NCBI GenBank assembly: GCA_003141195.1
Contig: PLLC01000057.1
Coordinates: forward strand, 1 to 49,671
Reading direction: 5' to 3'
Length of the DNA: 49,671 bases
From: Syntrophaceae bacterium
Lineage (GTDB): Bacteria > Desulfobacterota > Syntrophia > Syntrophales > UBA5619
Position numbers and translations under genes: made by a program. Below the pieces are notes generated by a model. That model was given only the letters and a program-made list of their open reading frames with translations, was not told the DNA's origin and ran no database searches. Shown one piece after another: positions 14,285 through 21,531 of this stretch (its first letter is position 1; every line of letters begins with the position of its first letter).

Positions 14285-17200
14285 ATGAGCGACAAAGCGG
14301 TATTCACCAGGTACCTCAAAGAGCTTTTCGCCGTGGCCCTGCAAGGCGACGCGCGGGAGGAAAGCTTCTACCCGACGCTTGCCGAAATGCTGGCGGATAT
14401 AGCCAAGGCAACCGGGCGGGCGCATGTGCGCGTCACCACCCTTCCAAAACCCACCGATGCCGGCAACCCTGATTTTCGTCTGTGGAATGGCACGGACCGC
14501 ATCATCGGCTATGTCGAAGCCAAGAAACCGACGGAAGATCGACTGGACGTTATCGAGGAGTCCGAACAACTCACGCGCTATCGCTCCACGTTCCCCAACC
14601 TCATTCTGACCAACTTCCTTGAGTTCCGGCTGTACCGGAACGGCGAGCGCGTGGAGACGGTCCTTGCCGCCCGGCCCATGGTTCTCAACCGCCTGCGCAC
14701 GATGCCGCCGTTGGAAAAGCCGGACGAACTGCATGCCCTCCTTGACCGATTTCTCGGTTTCTCGCTGCCCAAGGCGTTCACGGCTGAATCTCTCGCCGTC
14801 GAACTGGCCAAACGCACTCGATTCCTGCGGGATGTCGTCGCTCAGCAACTTGAGCAGGAAAAGGACGCGCCGGGCATGCTTGCCGGGTTCTTTGAAGCCT
14901 TCCATACCTACCTCATCGGCACGCTGACACCGGAGGACTTCGCCGACCTCTTCGCCCAGACCATTACCTACGGCCTCTTTGCCGCCCGGACCCGGGCCGG
15001 GGACGGCTTCAGCCGCCGCACGGCCTACGACAACATCCCGCACACGATCGGTGTCCTCCGCCACCTGTTTCGTTTCATCTCGCTCGACGATCTACCCGAG
15101 CAACTCGCCTGGTGCGTGGACGACATCGCCGAAGTCCTGGCCGTGGCCGACGCGCCCGGCATCCTCGACCGCTACTACCACGAAGGCAAGGGAAGCGACC
15201 CCATCGTTCACTTTTACGAGACTTTCCTCGCGCAATACGACCCCGCCGAGCGCGAGCGCCGCGGCGTTTACTACACGCCCGAACCGGTGGTCGGCTACAT
15301 CGTCCGTTCGCTGCACAGCCTACTGAAGACCGAATTCGGCAAACGCGATGGATTGGCTTCCGACGGCGTAACACTTCTCGACCCGGCGGCGGGCACCATG
15401 ACCTTCATCGCCCGCGCCGCGCAGCAGGCCGTCGCCGAGTTCGAGGCCAAGTACGGCAGCGGCGGGCGCGAGGACTTCATCCGGCGGCACGTCCTCAAGA
15501 ACTTCTACGCCTTCGAGTTGATGATGGCCCCCTACGCCGTGGGCCACCTCAAAATGGGCTTTTTCCTCGAAGAACTCGGCCACCGTCTGACGGACGAGGA
15601 GCGTGTCCCCTTCTACCTCACCAACACCCTCGACAACGAGGAGTTGGAACAGAGCAACCTGCCGGGCTTTTCCGCCTTGGCCGAGGAATCCCGCCTCGCC
15701 GGAACCGTCAAGAAGCAAACCCCGATTCTCGTGATCCTCGGCAATCCGCCGTATTCGGGGCATTCGAGCAATCTAAGTGAAAAGATGTGTGAGATCCACA
15801 AAGGTCACAAATATGTCATAGGATGGAATCCAAAGGCGGGCGGTGGCGCAGAGGCCATTGATTGCATAGCCAAGCATGAAATAGGCGGCATTTTGCAGCC
15901 AACGTTCATAGGGCATCTGATAAGGGATTATTTCTTTGTGGACGAAAAGCCTCTGGGCGAGAAGAATCCGAAATGGCTCCAGGACGACTACGTGAAGTTC
16001 CTCCGCTTCGCCCAGTGGAAGATCGAGCAGGCCGGACGCGGGGTTGTCGGCATGATCACCAACCACGGCTACCTCGACAACCCGACGTTCCGGGGCATGC
16101 GCCAGAGCCTGATCCGTACCTTTGACGAGATTTACATCCTCGATCTGCACGGCAACTCGCTCAAGAAAGAGATCTGCCCTGATGGGAGCCCCGACAAGAA
16201 CGTTTTCGACATCCGGCAGGGCGTGGCCATAGCTTTTTTCATCAGGCGCGGCGGCAAAAGGAAGGCCGATGCGGTTGTCCGACATACCGATCTCTGGGGT
16301 TTGAGAGAGTCAAAGTATGGCTGGCTCGATGACCGCGACCTGAAGCAAACCGATTGGCAGGAGTTAAAGCCGACGTCGCCGTTCCATCTGTTCGTACCGC
16401 GCGACAACGCACTGGACGCCGGTTATCGCCGTTTTGTCGGCATCCCCGATTTGTTCCCGGTCAACAGCGTCGGCATCGTGACGGCGCGCGACAGACTGAC
16501 GATTCACTGGTCAAAAGAAGACATCTGGAAAACGGTAACCGTCTTCGCCGGTATGGATGCGGAAGTGGCGCGCCAAGGGTACAATCTCGGCAAAGACGCG
16601 CGAGACTGGAAGGTGTCGTTTGCTCAAAAAGACCTGCTGGATTCCGGCCCCTCGCGAGACAAGATCGCGCCTATTCTCTACCGGCCCTTCGACATCCGCC
16701 ACACCTACTACACCGGCCGATCGCGCGGGTTCATCTGCATGCCCCGTCCCGAGGTTATGCGCCACATGCTGGCGGGGGAGAATCTGGCATTGGTCACCTG
16801 TCGACAACTCGCCCAGGCTGGCTGGTCTCATGCCATGGTGAGTGATCAAATAACCGACGATTCCTTTGTGTCGAACCGCACGCGGGAACGTGGCTACCTG
16901 ATGCCCCTCTACCTCTACCCCACCGCTGACCGCGCGGACCTCTTCGCTCTTCACGAACCGTCGGAACGCTGTCCGAATCTGAACCCCAAAGTGGTCGCGG
17001 CGTTGGCTCAGACATACGGCAAGGAACCCTCGCCCGAGGAGATCTTTCACTACGTTTACGCCGTCCTGTATGCGCCCGCGTATCGTGAGAAATATGCCGA
17101 GTTACTGCGTATGGATTTCCCGCGCGTGCCGTTCACGGCGGACGCGAAGCTGTTCCAGAAACTCGCCGCCTTGGGCGCGCGGCTGACCGCCCTGCATCTG

Positions 17201-17596
17201 CTCAAATCCTCCGCCCTCGACCCGCCCGCCTGCCGGTTCGAGGGCGAGGGCGATAGCCGCATCGGCAAGGGAAGAAAGGCCGGGTTCCGCTACGAGCCGG
17301 GTGAACAGTGTGTGTACATCAACGCAACCCAGTATTTCGCGCCTGTGGCCGAAACCGTGTGGAGTTATCAGGTGGGCGGCTACCAGGTCTGCGAGAAGTG
17401 GCTGAAAGACCGCCAGGAACGCCGTCTTGAGCTGGACGACATCCGCACCTATTGCCGCATCGTCACGGCGCTCGGGCTGACCATCGAGATTCAGGAGAAG
17501 CTCGACGCCCTGTATCCTGGCGTTGAGAAGAGCGTCGTGACCATACCCGGACACATGTCGGAAGTGGAATCAGGAAGCCCAACAAATGTACTATGA
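14285..17596 (+). CDS. Single-chain Type IIG-like restriction-modification enzyme (N6-adenine methylase)
   Basis: The 1103-residue protein fuses three parts. Near residues 60-90, NPDFRLWNG...GYVEAKKP is a PD-(D/E)xK nuclease motif. The N6-adenine methyltransferase core has motif I LLDPAAGTMTF (about residue 365) and motif IV ILGNPPYSG (about 485). A C-terminal third with LYRPFDIRHTYYT, TRERGYLMPLYLYP and GYQVCEKWLKDR fits the specificity/DNA-recognition region of such enzymes. It would both cut and methylate DNA at a specific site. I chose ATG 14285 behind AGGAATAGGGAC. The gene begins 23 bp after a GTTGGGC core and its last codons contain the complementary GCCCAAC, so it looks like a very large integron cassette. 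Confidence 0.85.
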   Translation: MSDKAVFTRYLKELFAVALQGDAREESFYPTLAEMLADIAKATGRAHVRVTTLPKPTDAGNPDFRLWNGTDRIIGYVEAKKPTEDRLDVIEESEQLTRYRSTFPNLILTNFLEFRLYRNGERVETVLAARPMVLNRLRTMPPLEKPDELHALLDRFLGFSLPKAFTAESLAVELAKRTRFLRDVVAQQLEQEKDAPGMLAGFFEAFHTYLIGTLTPEDFADLFAQTITYGLFAARTRAGDGFSRRTAYDNIPHTIGVLRHLFRFISLDDLPEQLAWCVDDIAEVLAVADAPGILDRYYHEGKGSDPIVHFYETFLAQYDPAERERRGVYYTPEPVVGYIVRSLHSLLKTEFGKRDGLASDGVTLLDPAAGTMTFIARAAQQAVAEFEAKYGSGGREDFIRRHVLKNFYAFELMMAPYAVGHLKMGFFLEELGHRLTDEERVPFYLTNTLDNEELEQSNLPGFSALAEESRLAGTVKKQTPILVILGNPPYSGHSSNLSEKMCEIHKGHKYVIGWNPKAGGGAEAIDCIAKHEIGGILQPTFIGHLIRDYFFVDEKPLGEKNPKWLQDDYVKFLRFAQWKIEQAGRGVVGMITNHGYLDNPTFRGMRQSLIRTFDEIYILDLHGNSLKKEICPDGSPDKNVFDIRQGVAIAFFIRRGGKRKADAVVRHTDLWGLRESKYGWLDDRDLKQTDWQELKPTSPFHLFVPRDNALDAGYRRFVGIPDLFPVNSVGIVTARDRLTIHWSKEDIWKTVTVFAGMDAEVARQGYNLGKDARDWKVSFAQKDLLDSGPSRDKIAPILYRPFDIRHTYYTGRSRGFICMPRPEVMRHMLAGENLALVTCRQLAQAGWSHAMVSDQITDDSFVSNRTRERGYLMPLYLYPTADRADLFALHEPSERCPNLNPKVVAALAQTYGKEPSPEEIFHYVYAVLYAPAYREKYAELLRMDFPRVPFTADAKLFQKLAALGARLTALHLLKSSALDPPACRFEGEGDSRIGKGRKAGFRYEPGEQCVYINATQYFAPVAETVWSYQVGGYQVCEKWLKDRQERRLELDDIRTYCRIVTALGLTIEIQEKLDALYPGVEKSVVTIPGHMSEVESGSPTNVL
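17577..17583 (+). other. Candidate left core of a lost attC
   Basis: GCCCAAC fits RYYYAAC and is the exact complement of GTTGGGC at 14260-14266, the start of the unit carrying the restriction-modification gene. It lies within the last six codons of that gene. The rest of an attC is not recognisable downstream: 40 bp later the ribosome-binding site of the HD-GYP gene begins. Confidence 0.45.
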
Positions 17597-17625
17597 ACGA
17601 GAATACGTAATCTAAAGGAGGCATC

Positions 17626-18885
17626 ATGTATCCGAAAATATCGGTGAATCTCGGAAATCTCGTTCTCTCCCTCTCGGATGCCCTGGATCTGGCGTTTTAT
17701 TCGCTGGCCATGCACCAGCAGCGCACGGCTTTCATCGCCTGGGAGTTGGGAAAAAATGCAAAGTTGCCGGAAAAAAGGATTGAAAACGTTTTCATTGCCG
17801 GCTTGCTTCACGACATCGGAGCATTGTCGATCGAGGAAAAAAGATCTCTTCACGATAACGAAACCGCGGAGGTGGAACCGCACTGCATTCGAGGACAGCA
17901 TCTTTTCAAATCCAACCCGTGGCTTGCGTCATGCGCAGACCTGGTGCGATACCACCACCGGGATTGGGTTACGTATGAAGAGCCGCGAGACGCTCCCGAG
18001 GTATTCGACTCGCAACTTCTCTTTCTCGCGGACTACCTGGAACGTCAGATAGACCGAAAGACATATATCCTGCATCAGAACGAAGCACTCTGTGGCCAGA
18101 TGAAGGAACTCGCGGGCAAGCAGATCGACAGAAAGATCGTCGACCTGTTCCTTGAAGTATCCCAACGGGAAGAATTTTGGCTGGACCTGACGTCTCCCCG
18201 CCTATACTCATTGCTTCTACACAATGGTCCATTTCAGGCAATTGAGATCGACCTCAACAACATCGCGATCTTCGCCAAACTGCTCGGCATGATTGTCGAT
18301 TTCAAATCGCCCTTTACTGCTACTCATTCATCCGGCGTTGCCCAGTGTTCCATGCTCCTTGCCGAGATAGTCGGTATGTCGGAAACCGAGGTGAAGCTGA
18401 TGGAAGTAGCGGGGTTGCTCCACGATCTCGGCAAGCTGGTCGTCCCCAACTCGATCCTTGAAAAACCAGCGGGGCTGACGCATGAGGAGATGGCCGTGAT
18501 GAAACAACATACCTACCACACATTCTCCATCCTCAGCACCATCGGAGGACTTCAGATGATTGCCGAATGGGGCGCTTATCACCACGAGAGGCTGGACGGC
18601 AAGGGGTATCCTTTCAGGCGTAAGGCCCATGAAATGAATATCGGGGCGCGGATTATGGCCGTTTCCGATATATTTACAGCGCTGGCAGAGGATCGCCCGT
18701 ATCGCAAGGGCATGAAGACGGAGAACATAAAAAATATCCTTCAAGAGCAGGCCTCTCATGGCATACAAGACTCCCACATTGTGAAGCTTCTGCTGGAGAA
18801 CATTGAGGAGGTCCGCCAGGTTGTAACTGAAAGGCAAGAGCAGGCCCGGCATTACTATCAGACCGAGGTTGAAAAACCGGAATAA
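17626..18885 (+). CDS. HD/HD-GYP domain protein, probable cyclic di-GMP phosphodiesterase
   Basis: The 419-residue cytosolic protein has two HD regions. The first (about residues 25-130) has IAGLLHDIGALS and RYHHRDW. The second (about 210-400) is a full HD-GYP domain: HSSGVAQ, VAGLLHDLGKLVVPNSILEKP, KQHTYHTF, HHERLDGKGYP and AVSDIFTALAEDRPYRKG. HD-GYP proteins hydrolyse cyclic di-GMP at a metal centre bound by the HD residues and the GYP loop; all those residues are present. No sensory or receiver domain is fused. The ATG follows AAAGGAGGCATC. It lies directly after the cassette-like region and may mark the chromosomal boundary. Confidence 0.87.
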   Translation: MYPKISVNLGNLVLSLSDALDLAFYSLAMHQQRTAFIAWELGKNAKLPEKRIENVFIAGLLHDIGALSIEEKRSLHDNETAEVEPHCIRGQHLFKSNPWLASCADLVRYHHRDWVTYEEPRDAPEVFDSQLLFLADYLERQIDRKTYILHQNEALCGQMKELAGKQIDRKIVDLFLEVSQREEFWLDLTSPRLYSLLLHNGPFQAIEIDLNNIAIFAKLLGMIVDFKSPFTATHSSGVAQCSMLLAEIVGMSETEVKLMEVAGLLHDLGKLVVPNSILEKPAGLTHEEMAVMKQHTYHTFSILSTIGGLQMIAEWGAYHHERLDGKGYPFRRKAHEMNIGARIMAVSDIFTALAEDRPYRKGMKTENIKNILQEQASHGIQDSHIVKLLLENIEEVRQVVTERQEQARHYYQTEVEKPE

Positions 18886-18903
18886 TTCCTTTACGGGAGG
18901 AGA

Positions 18904-19788
18904 ATGGAAATAAAGGGTGTTTCCCAATGGGGCGGCTGGCCGGTCCTGAAGACCGCCGGCTGGAACCTGGTCCTGCTGAGTGCGGGAAGCGCGCTGACCG
19001 CCGTGGGGATCAACGGGATCCTGATCCCCCATCGCTTCGTCAGCGGCGGGGTGACGGGGCTTGCGCTCCTCCTCCATTATCTCGTGCCGGCCCTCTCCGT
19101 CGCCCTGATCTACGCCGTCGCGAATGTGCCGCTTTTTCTGGCCGGCTGGTTTTTCATCAGCCGCCGGTTCTTCTTCTACAGCATCGTCGGGACGATCATC
19201 TTTTCCGGCGCCATTGCCTGGGTGGATGTCGGCGCCATTCCGGTCCAGGACCAGCTTCTGGCTGCCATCCTGGCCGGCATCATCCTGGGAACAGGGTCGG
19301 GAATCATCCTGAAGTCGCTGGGGTCGGCGGGCGGGACCGACATCCTGTCGGTGATCCTCCTCCAGCGTTTCTCCATTCGTCTGGGGACGACCAGCCTCGC
19401 CTTCAACGCTCTGGTCCTGGCGGCGGCGGCCCTGCTCTTCTCCCTCGAGGACGCCCTCTATACGCTCATCTACCTCTACGTTTCCGCGCAGATCGTGAAC
19501 CTCGTGGTCACGGGCCTGAGCCAACGGAAGGCGATCTTCATCATCTCGCCCCGGTGGCAGGAGATCTCCCGGGGGATCCTTGATGAGATCCACCGCGGGG
19601 TGACCATCCTCCGCGGTCAGGGAGGCTTTTCGCAGCGGGAGCAGCAGATCCTCTATACGATTGTGACCTTTAGGGAGCTGGCCACCTTGAAGCAGATCGT
19701 CCGCCGCAACGATCCGGACGCCTTCGTCGTCGTCACCGACACCACGGAGGTGATGGGGCATCGCATCGGGAATCAGCCCCACTGGTGA
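18904..19788 (+). CDS. YitT/DUF161-family membrane protein
   Basis: The 294-residue inner-membrane protein has five to six hydrophobic segments in its first 200 residues, including NLVLLSAGSALTAVGINGIL and GTGSGIILKSLGSAGGTDIL. A soluble C-terminal DUF2179 domain follows (QRKAIFIISPRWQEI, GVTILRGQGGFS..EQQILYTIV, DPDAFVVVTDTTEVMG). This architecture is that of the YitT family, whose transport function is not settled. GGGAGGAGA precedes the ATG. It lies 18 bp after the HD-GYP gene and 9 bp before the cyclotransferase gene, so the three may be co-transcribed. Confidence 0.87.
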   Translation: MEIKGVSQWGGWPVLKTAGWNLVLLSAGSALTAVGINGILIPHRFVSGGVTGLALLLHYLVPALSVALIYAVANVPLFLAGWFFISRRFFFYSIVGTIIFSGAIAWVDVGAIPVQDQLLAAILAGIILGTGSGIILKSLGSAGGTDILSVILLQRFSIRLGTTSLAFNALVLAAAALLFSLEDALYTLIYLYVSAQIVNLVVTGLSQRKAIFIISPRWQEISRGILDEIHRGVTILRGQGGFSQREQQILYTIVTFRELATLKQIVRRNDPDAFVVVTDTTEVMGHRIGNQPHW

Positions 19789-19797
19789 CCCTTCATC

Positions 19798-20640
19798 ATG
19801 AAACAAAAGAGACTTTTTCAACATGCTGTTAAAGCCGGAATCCTCGCGGCGTTCTTGATGGCGGCGCTGGTCTGCCTGCTTCCGGGCCTTGTCCGTGCGG
19901 AGGCCGGGCCGCCGTCCGCGGGGCGGAAACAGGTTGCTCTCCCCGTCTATGGTTACCGGGTGGTCAACGTTTACCCCCATGACCGGCAGGCCTACACGCA
20001 GGGGCTCATCTGGTACGACGGATTTCTCTACGAGGGCACCGGACTGAACGGCGCCTCCAGCCTGCGGAAGGTCCGCCTGGAGACCGGCAGGGTGGTCGAA
20101 CAGCATTCGCTGGACCGGCAATATTTCGGCGAAGGGATCACGGAGTGGGGCGGCAGGCTGCTGCAATTGACGTGGAAATCGAACCTGGGGTTCATCTACG
20201 ACCGTTCGAGCCTGAAGGTGCTGGGAACATTCCGCTATCTGGGCGAGGGCTGGGGGTTGACTCACGATCGGGACCGCCTGATCATGAGCGACGGTACCGC
20301 GACCCTGCGGTTCCTCGACCCCCGGACCCTCCGGGAAACGGGGCGTCTGAACGTGCGGTACGGTGACGTCCCGCTGACGGACCTCAATGAGTTAGAGTTC
20401 GTTCAGGGCGAGATCTACGCCAATGTATACCAGACGGATTGGATCGCGAGGATATCCCCCCAAACCGGCGCCGTGACCGGCTGGATCGATCTGCGCGGGT
20501 TGCTCCCGGAGGTTGATGGACGGATTCCCGTGGATGTGCTCAACGGGATCGCATACGACGCCGGCAGGAAGCGGCTGTTCGTGACGGGGAAACTGTGGCC
20601 GAAACTCTTCGAAATCGAGCTTTTCCGCCGCGACCCGTAG
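19798..20640 (+). CDS. Glutamine cyclotransferase family protein (exported)
   Basis: The 280-residue protein has a basic N-terminus, a hydrophobic signal segment (AGILAAFLMAALVCLLPGLV) and then a five-bladed beta-propeller of the plant/bacterial glutaminyl-peptide cyclotransferase type. Family motifs are YTQGLIWYDGFLYEGTGLNG, YFGEGITEWGGRLLQLTWK, GEGWGLTHDRDRLIMSDGTA, DLNELEFVQGEIYANVYQTD and VLNGIAYDAGRKRLFVTGKLWPKLFEI. The enzyme converts N-terminal glutamine of peptides to pyroglutamate, here in the periplasm. The length equals the family's usual size and the catalytic Glu-rich surface motifs are kept. Confidence 0.88.
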   Translation: MKQKRLFQHAVKAGILAAFLMAALVCLLPGLVRAEAGPPSAGRKQVALPVYGYRVVNVYPHDRQAYTQGLIWYDGFLYEGTGLNGASSLRKVRLETGRVVEQHSLDRQYFGEGITEWGGRLLQLTWKSNLGFIYDRSSLKVLGTFRYLGEGWGLTHDRDRLIMSDGTATLRFLDPRTLRETGRLNVRYGDVPLTDLNELEFVQGEIYANVYQTDWIARISPQTGAVTGWIDLRGLLPEVDGRIPVDVLNGIAYDAGRKRLFVTGKLWPKLFEIELFRRDP

Positions 20641-20717
20641 GCAGAGGGCCCGACAAACCGGGAATCCGTATGGCGGCTTTCCGCCGGGCGGATTCCCGGC
20701 GCGGCCGGTTCAGACGG

Positions 20718-21440
20718 CTACTGCTTCTTGAGCGCCTCCCGGATCTGGCGGCCCGTCTCCGGCCCCTCAAGGGCCTTTTCCATGGCGCTGGAGAGGACGC
20801 CGTTGATTTCGTTCTCGAGCTTCTCCTCCGAGAAGATGACGTGGTCCAGGGTGGAGCTGCTCTCCGAGGTGACCCGGTAGAAGATCCTCTTCTTCTGGAC
20901 ATCGGCGAAGACCAGCGTCACCCGTGTCTTGGCGGTGTAACGTTTCCTCGGAAACGTATCGAGACAGGTCACGTCAAGCTCCTCGATGGCGCCGCCGACG
21001 AGGATCGTTCCCCAATCCGGCCGGATCGTGTTTTCCTGAAGATCCCAGACCGCTTTCTCCGGGGAAACACCATATCCCGATTGAATCAGAAGCTCGCGCA
21101 GGGCCGCAGCCACGGCGTCAGCCGCCTTGACGTATTTCGGCAGGATCGGGATGGAGGAGCCGTCCGATTTGACGACCCGGCCGAGCAGAAGCGTGTCCTC
21201 CATTTTCCGACGGTCGATGAAGGAGGCCACGGTCAGGCTGAATTTCCGGCCGTCGGTCACGGCGGGCTTGATCACCTTCGTCGGTTGATATCGCATGTTC
21301 ACATTGTAGAGCTTGGGCGCGCAGCCCATCGCCAAAACGAGCAGCAAAAGGCAGACGAGCATCCCGGCGTGCCGCAGAGCGGCCAATTTGCCGTATTTTC
21401 CGGATGCGGCCACTGTGGCCGCAACGTTCTCAGCAATCAT
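20718..21440 (-). CDS. YajG-like putative lipoprotein
   Basis: The 240-residue product has a hydrophobic stretch MLVCLLLLVLAMGCAPK with a lipobox (LAMGC, Cys near residue 41), so it is probably a lipoprotein despite 26 extra N-terminal residues. The start is supported by GGAGGTAGTTGTC before the ATG. The mature part (KFSLTVASFIDRRKMEDT, then DWGTILVGGAIEELDVTC and KTRVTLVFADVQKKRIFY) resembles the loosely defined YajG lipoprotein family by pattern only. Function is unknown. It is transcribed convergently to the cyclotransferase gene. Confidence 0.65.
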   Translation of the reverse strand: MIAENVAATVAASGKYGKLAALRHAGMLVCLLLLVLAMGCAPKLYNVNMRYQPTKVIKPAVTDGRKFSLTVASFIDRRKMEDTLLLGRVVKSDGSSIPILPKYVKAADAVAAALRELLIQSGYGVSPEKAVWDLQENTIRPDWGTILVGGAIEELDVTCLDTFPRKRYTAKTRVTLVFADVQKKRIFYRVTSESSSTLDHVIFSEEKLENEINGVLSSAMEKALEGPETGRQIREALKKQ

Positions 21441-21531
21441 GACAACTACCTCCTTGAAACCAGTGAAAATTCAATAGCGGTAACCCTTTCTCACCCCACA
21501 AAGCAGACTCTTCCGGCCGGTGAAGGAGGGG

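Noticed and set aside
18328-20265. Very long open frame on the minus strand (about 645 codons)
   Set aside because: It is antisense to the HD-GYP, YitT and cyclotransferase genes, has arginine/proline/aspartate-rich low-complexity sequence and no family motifs. It is a by-product of high GC content.
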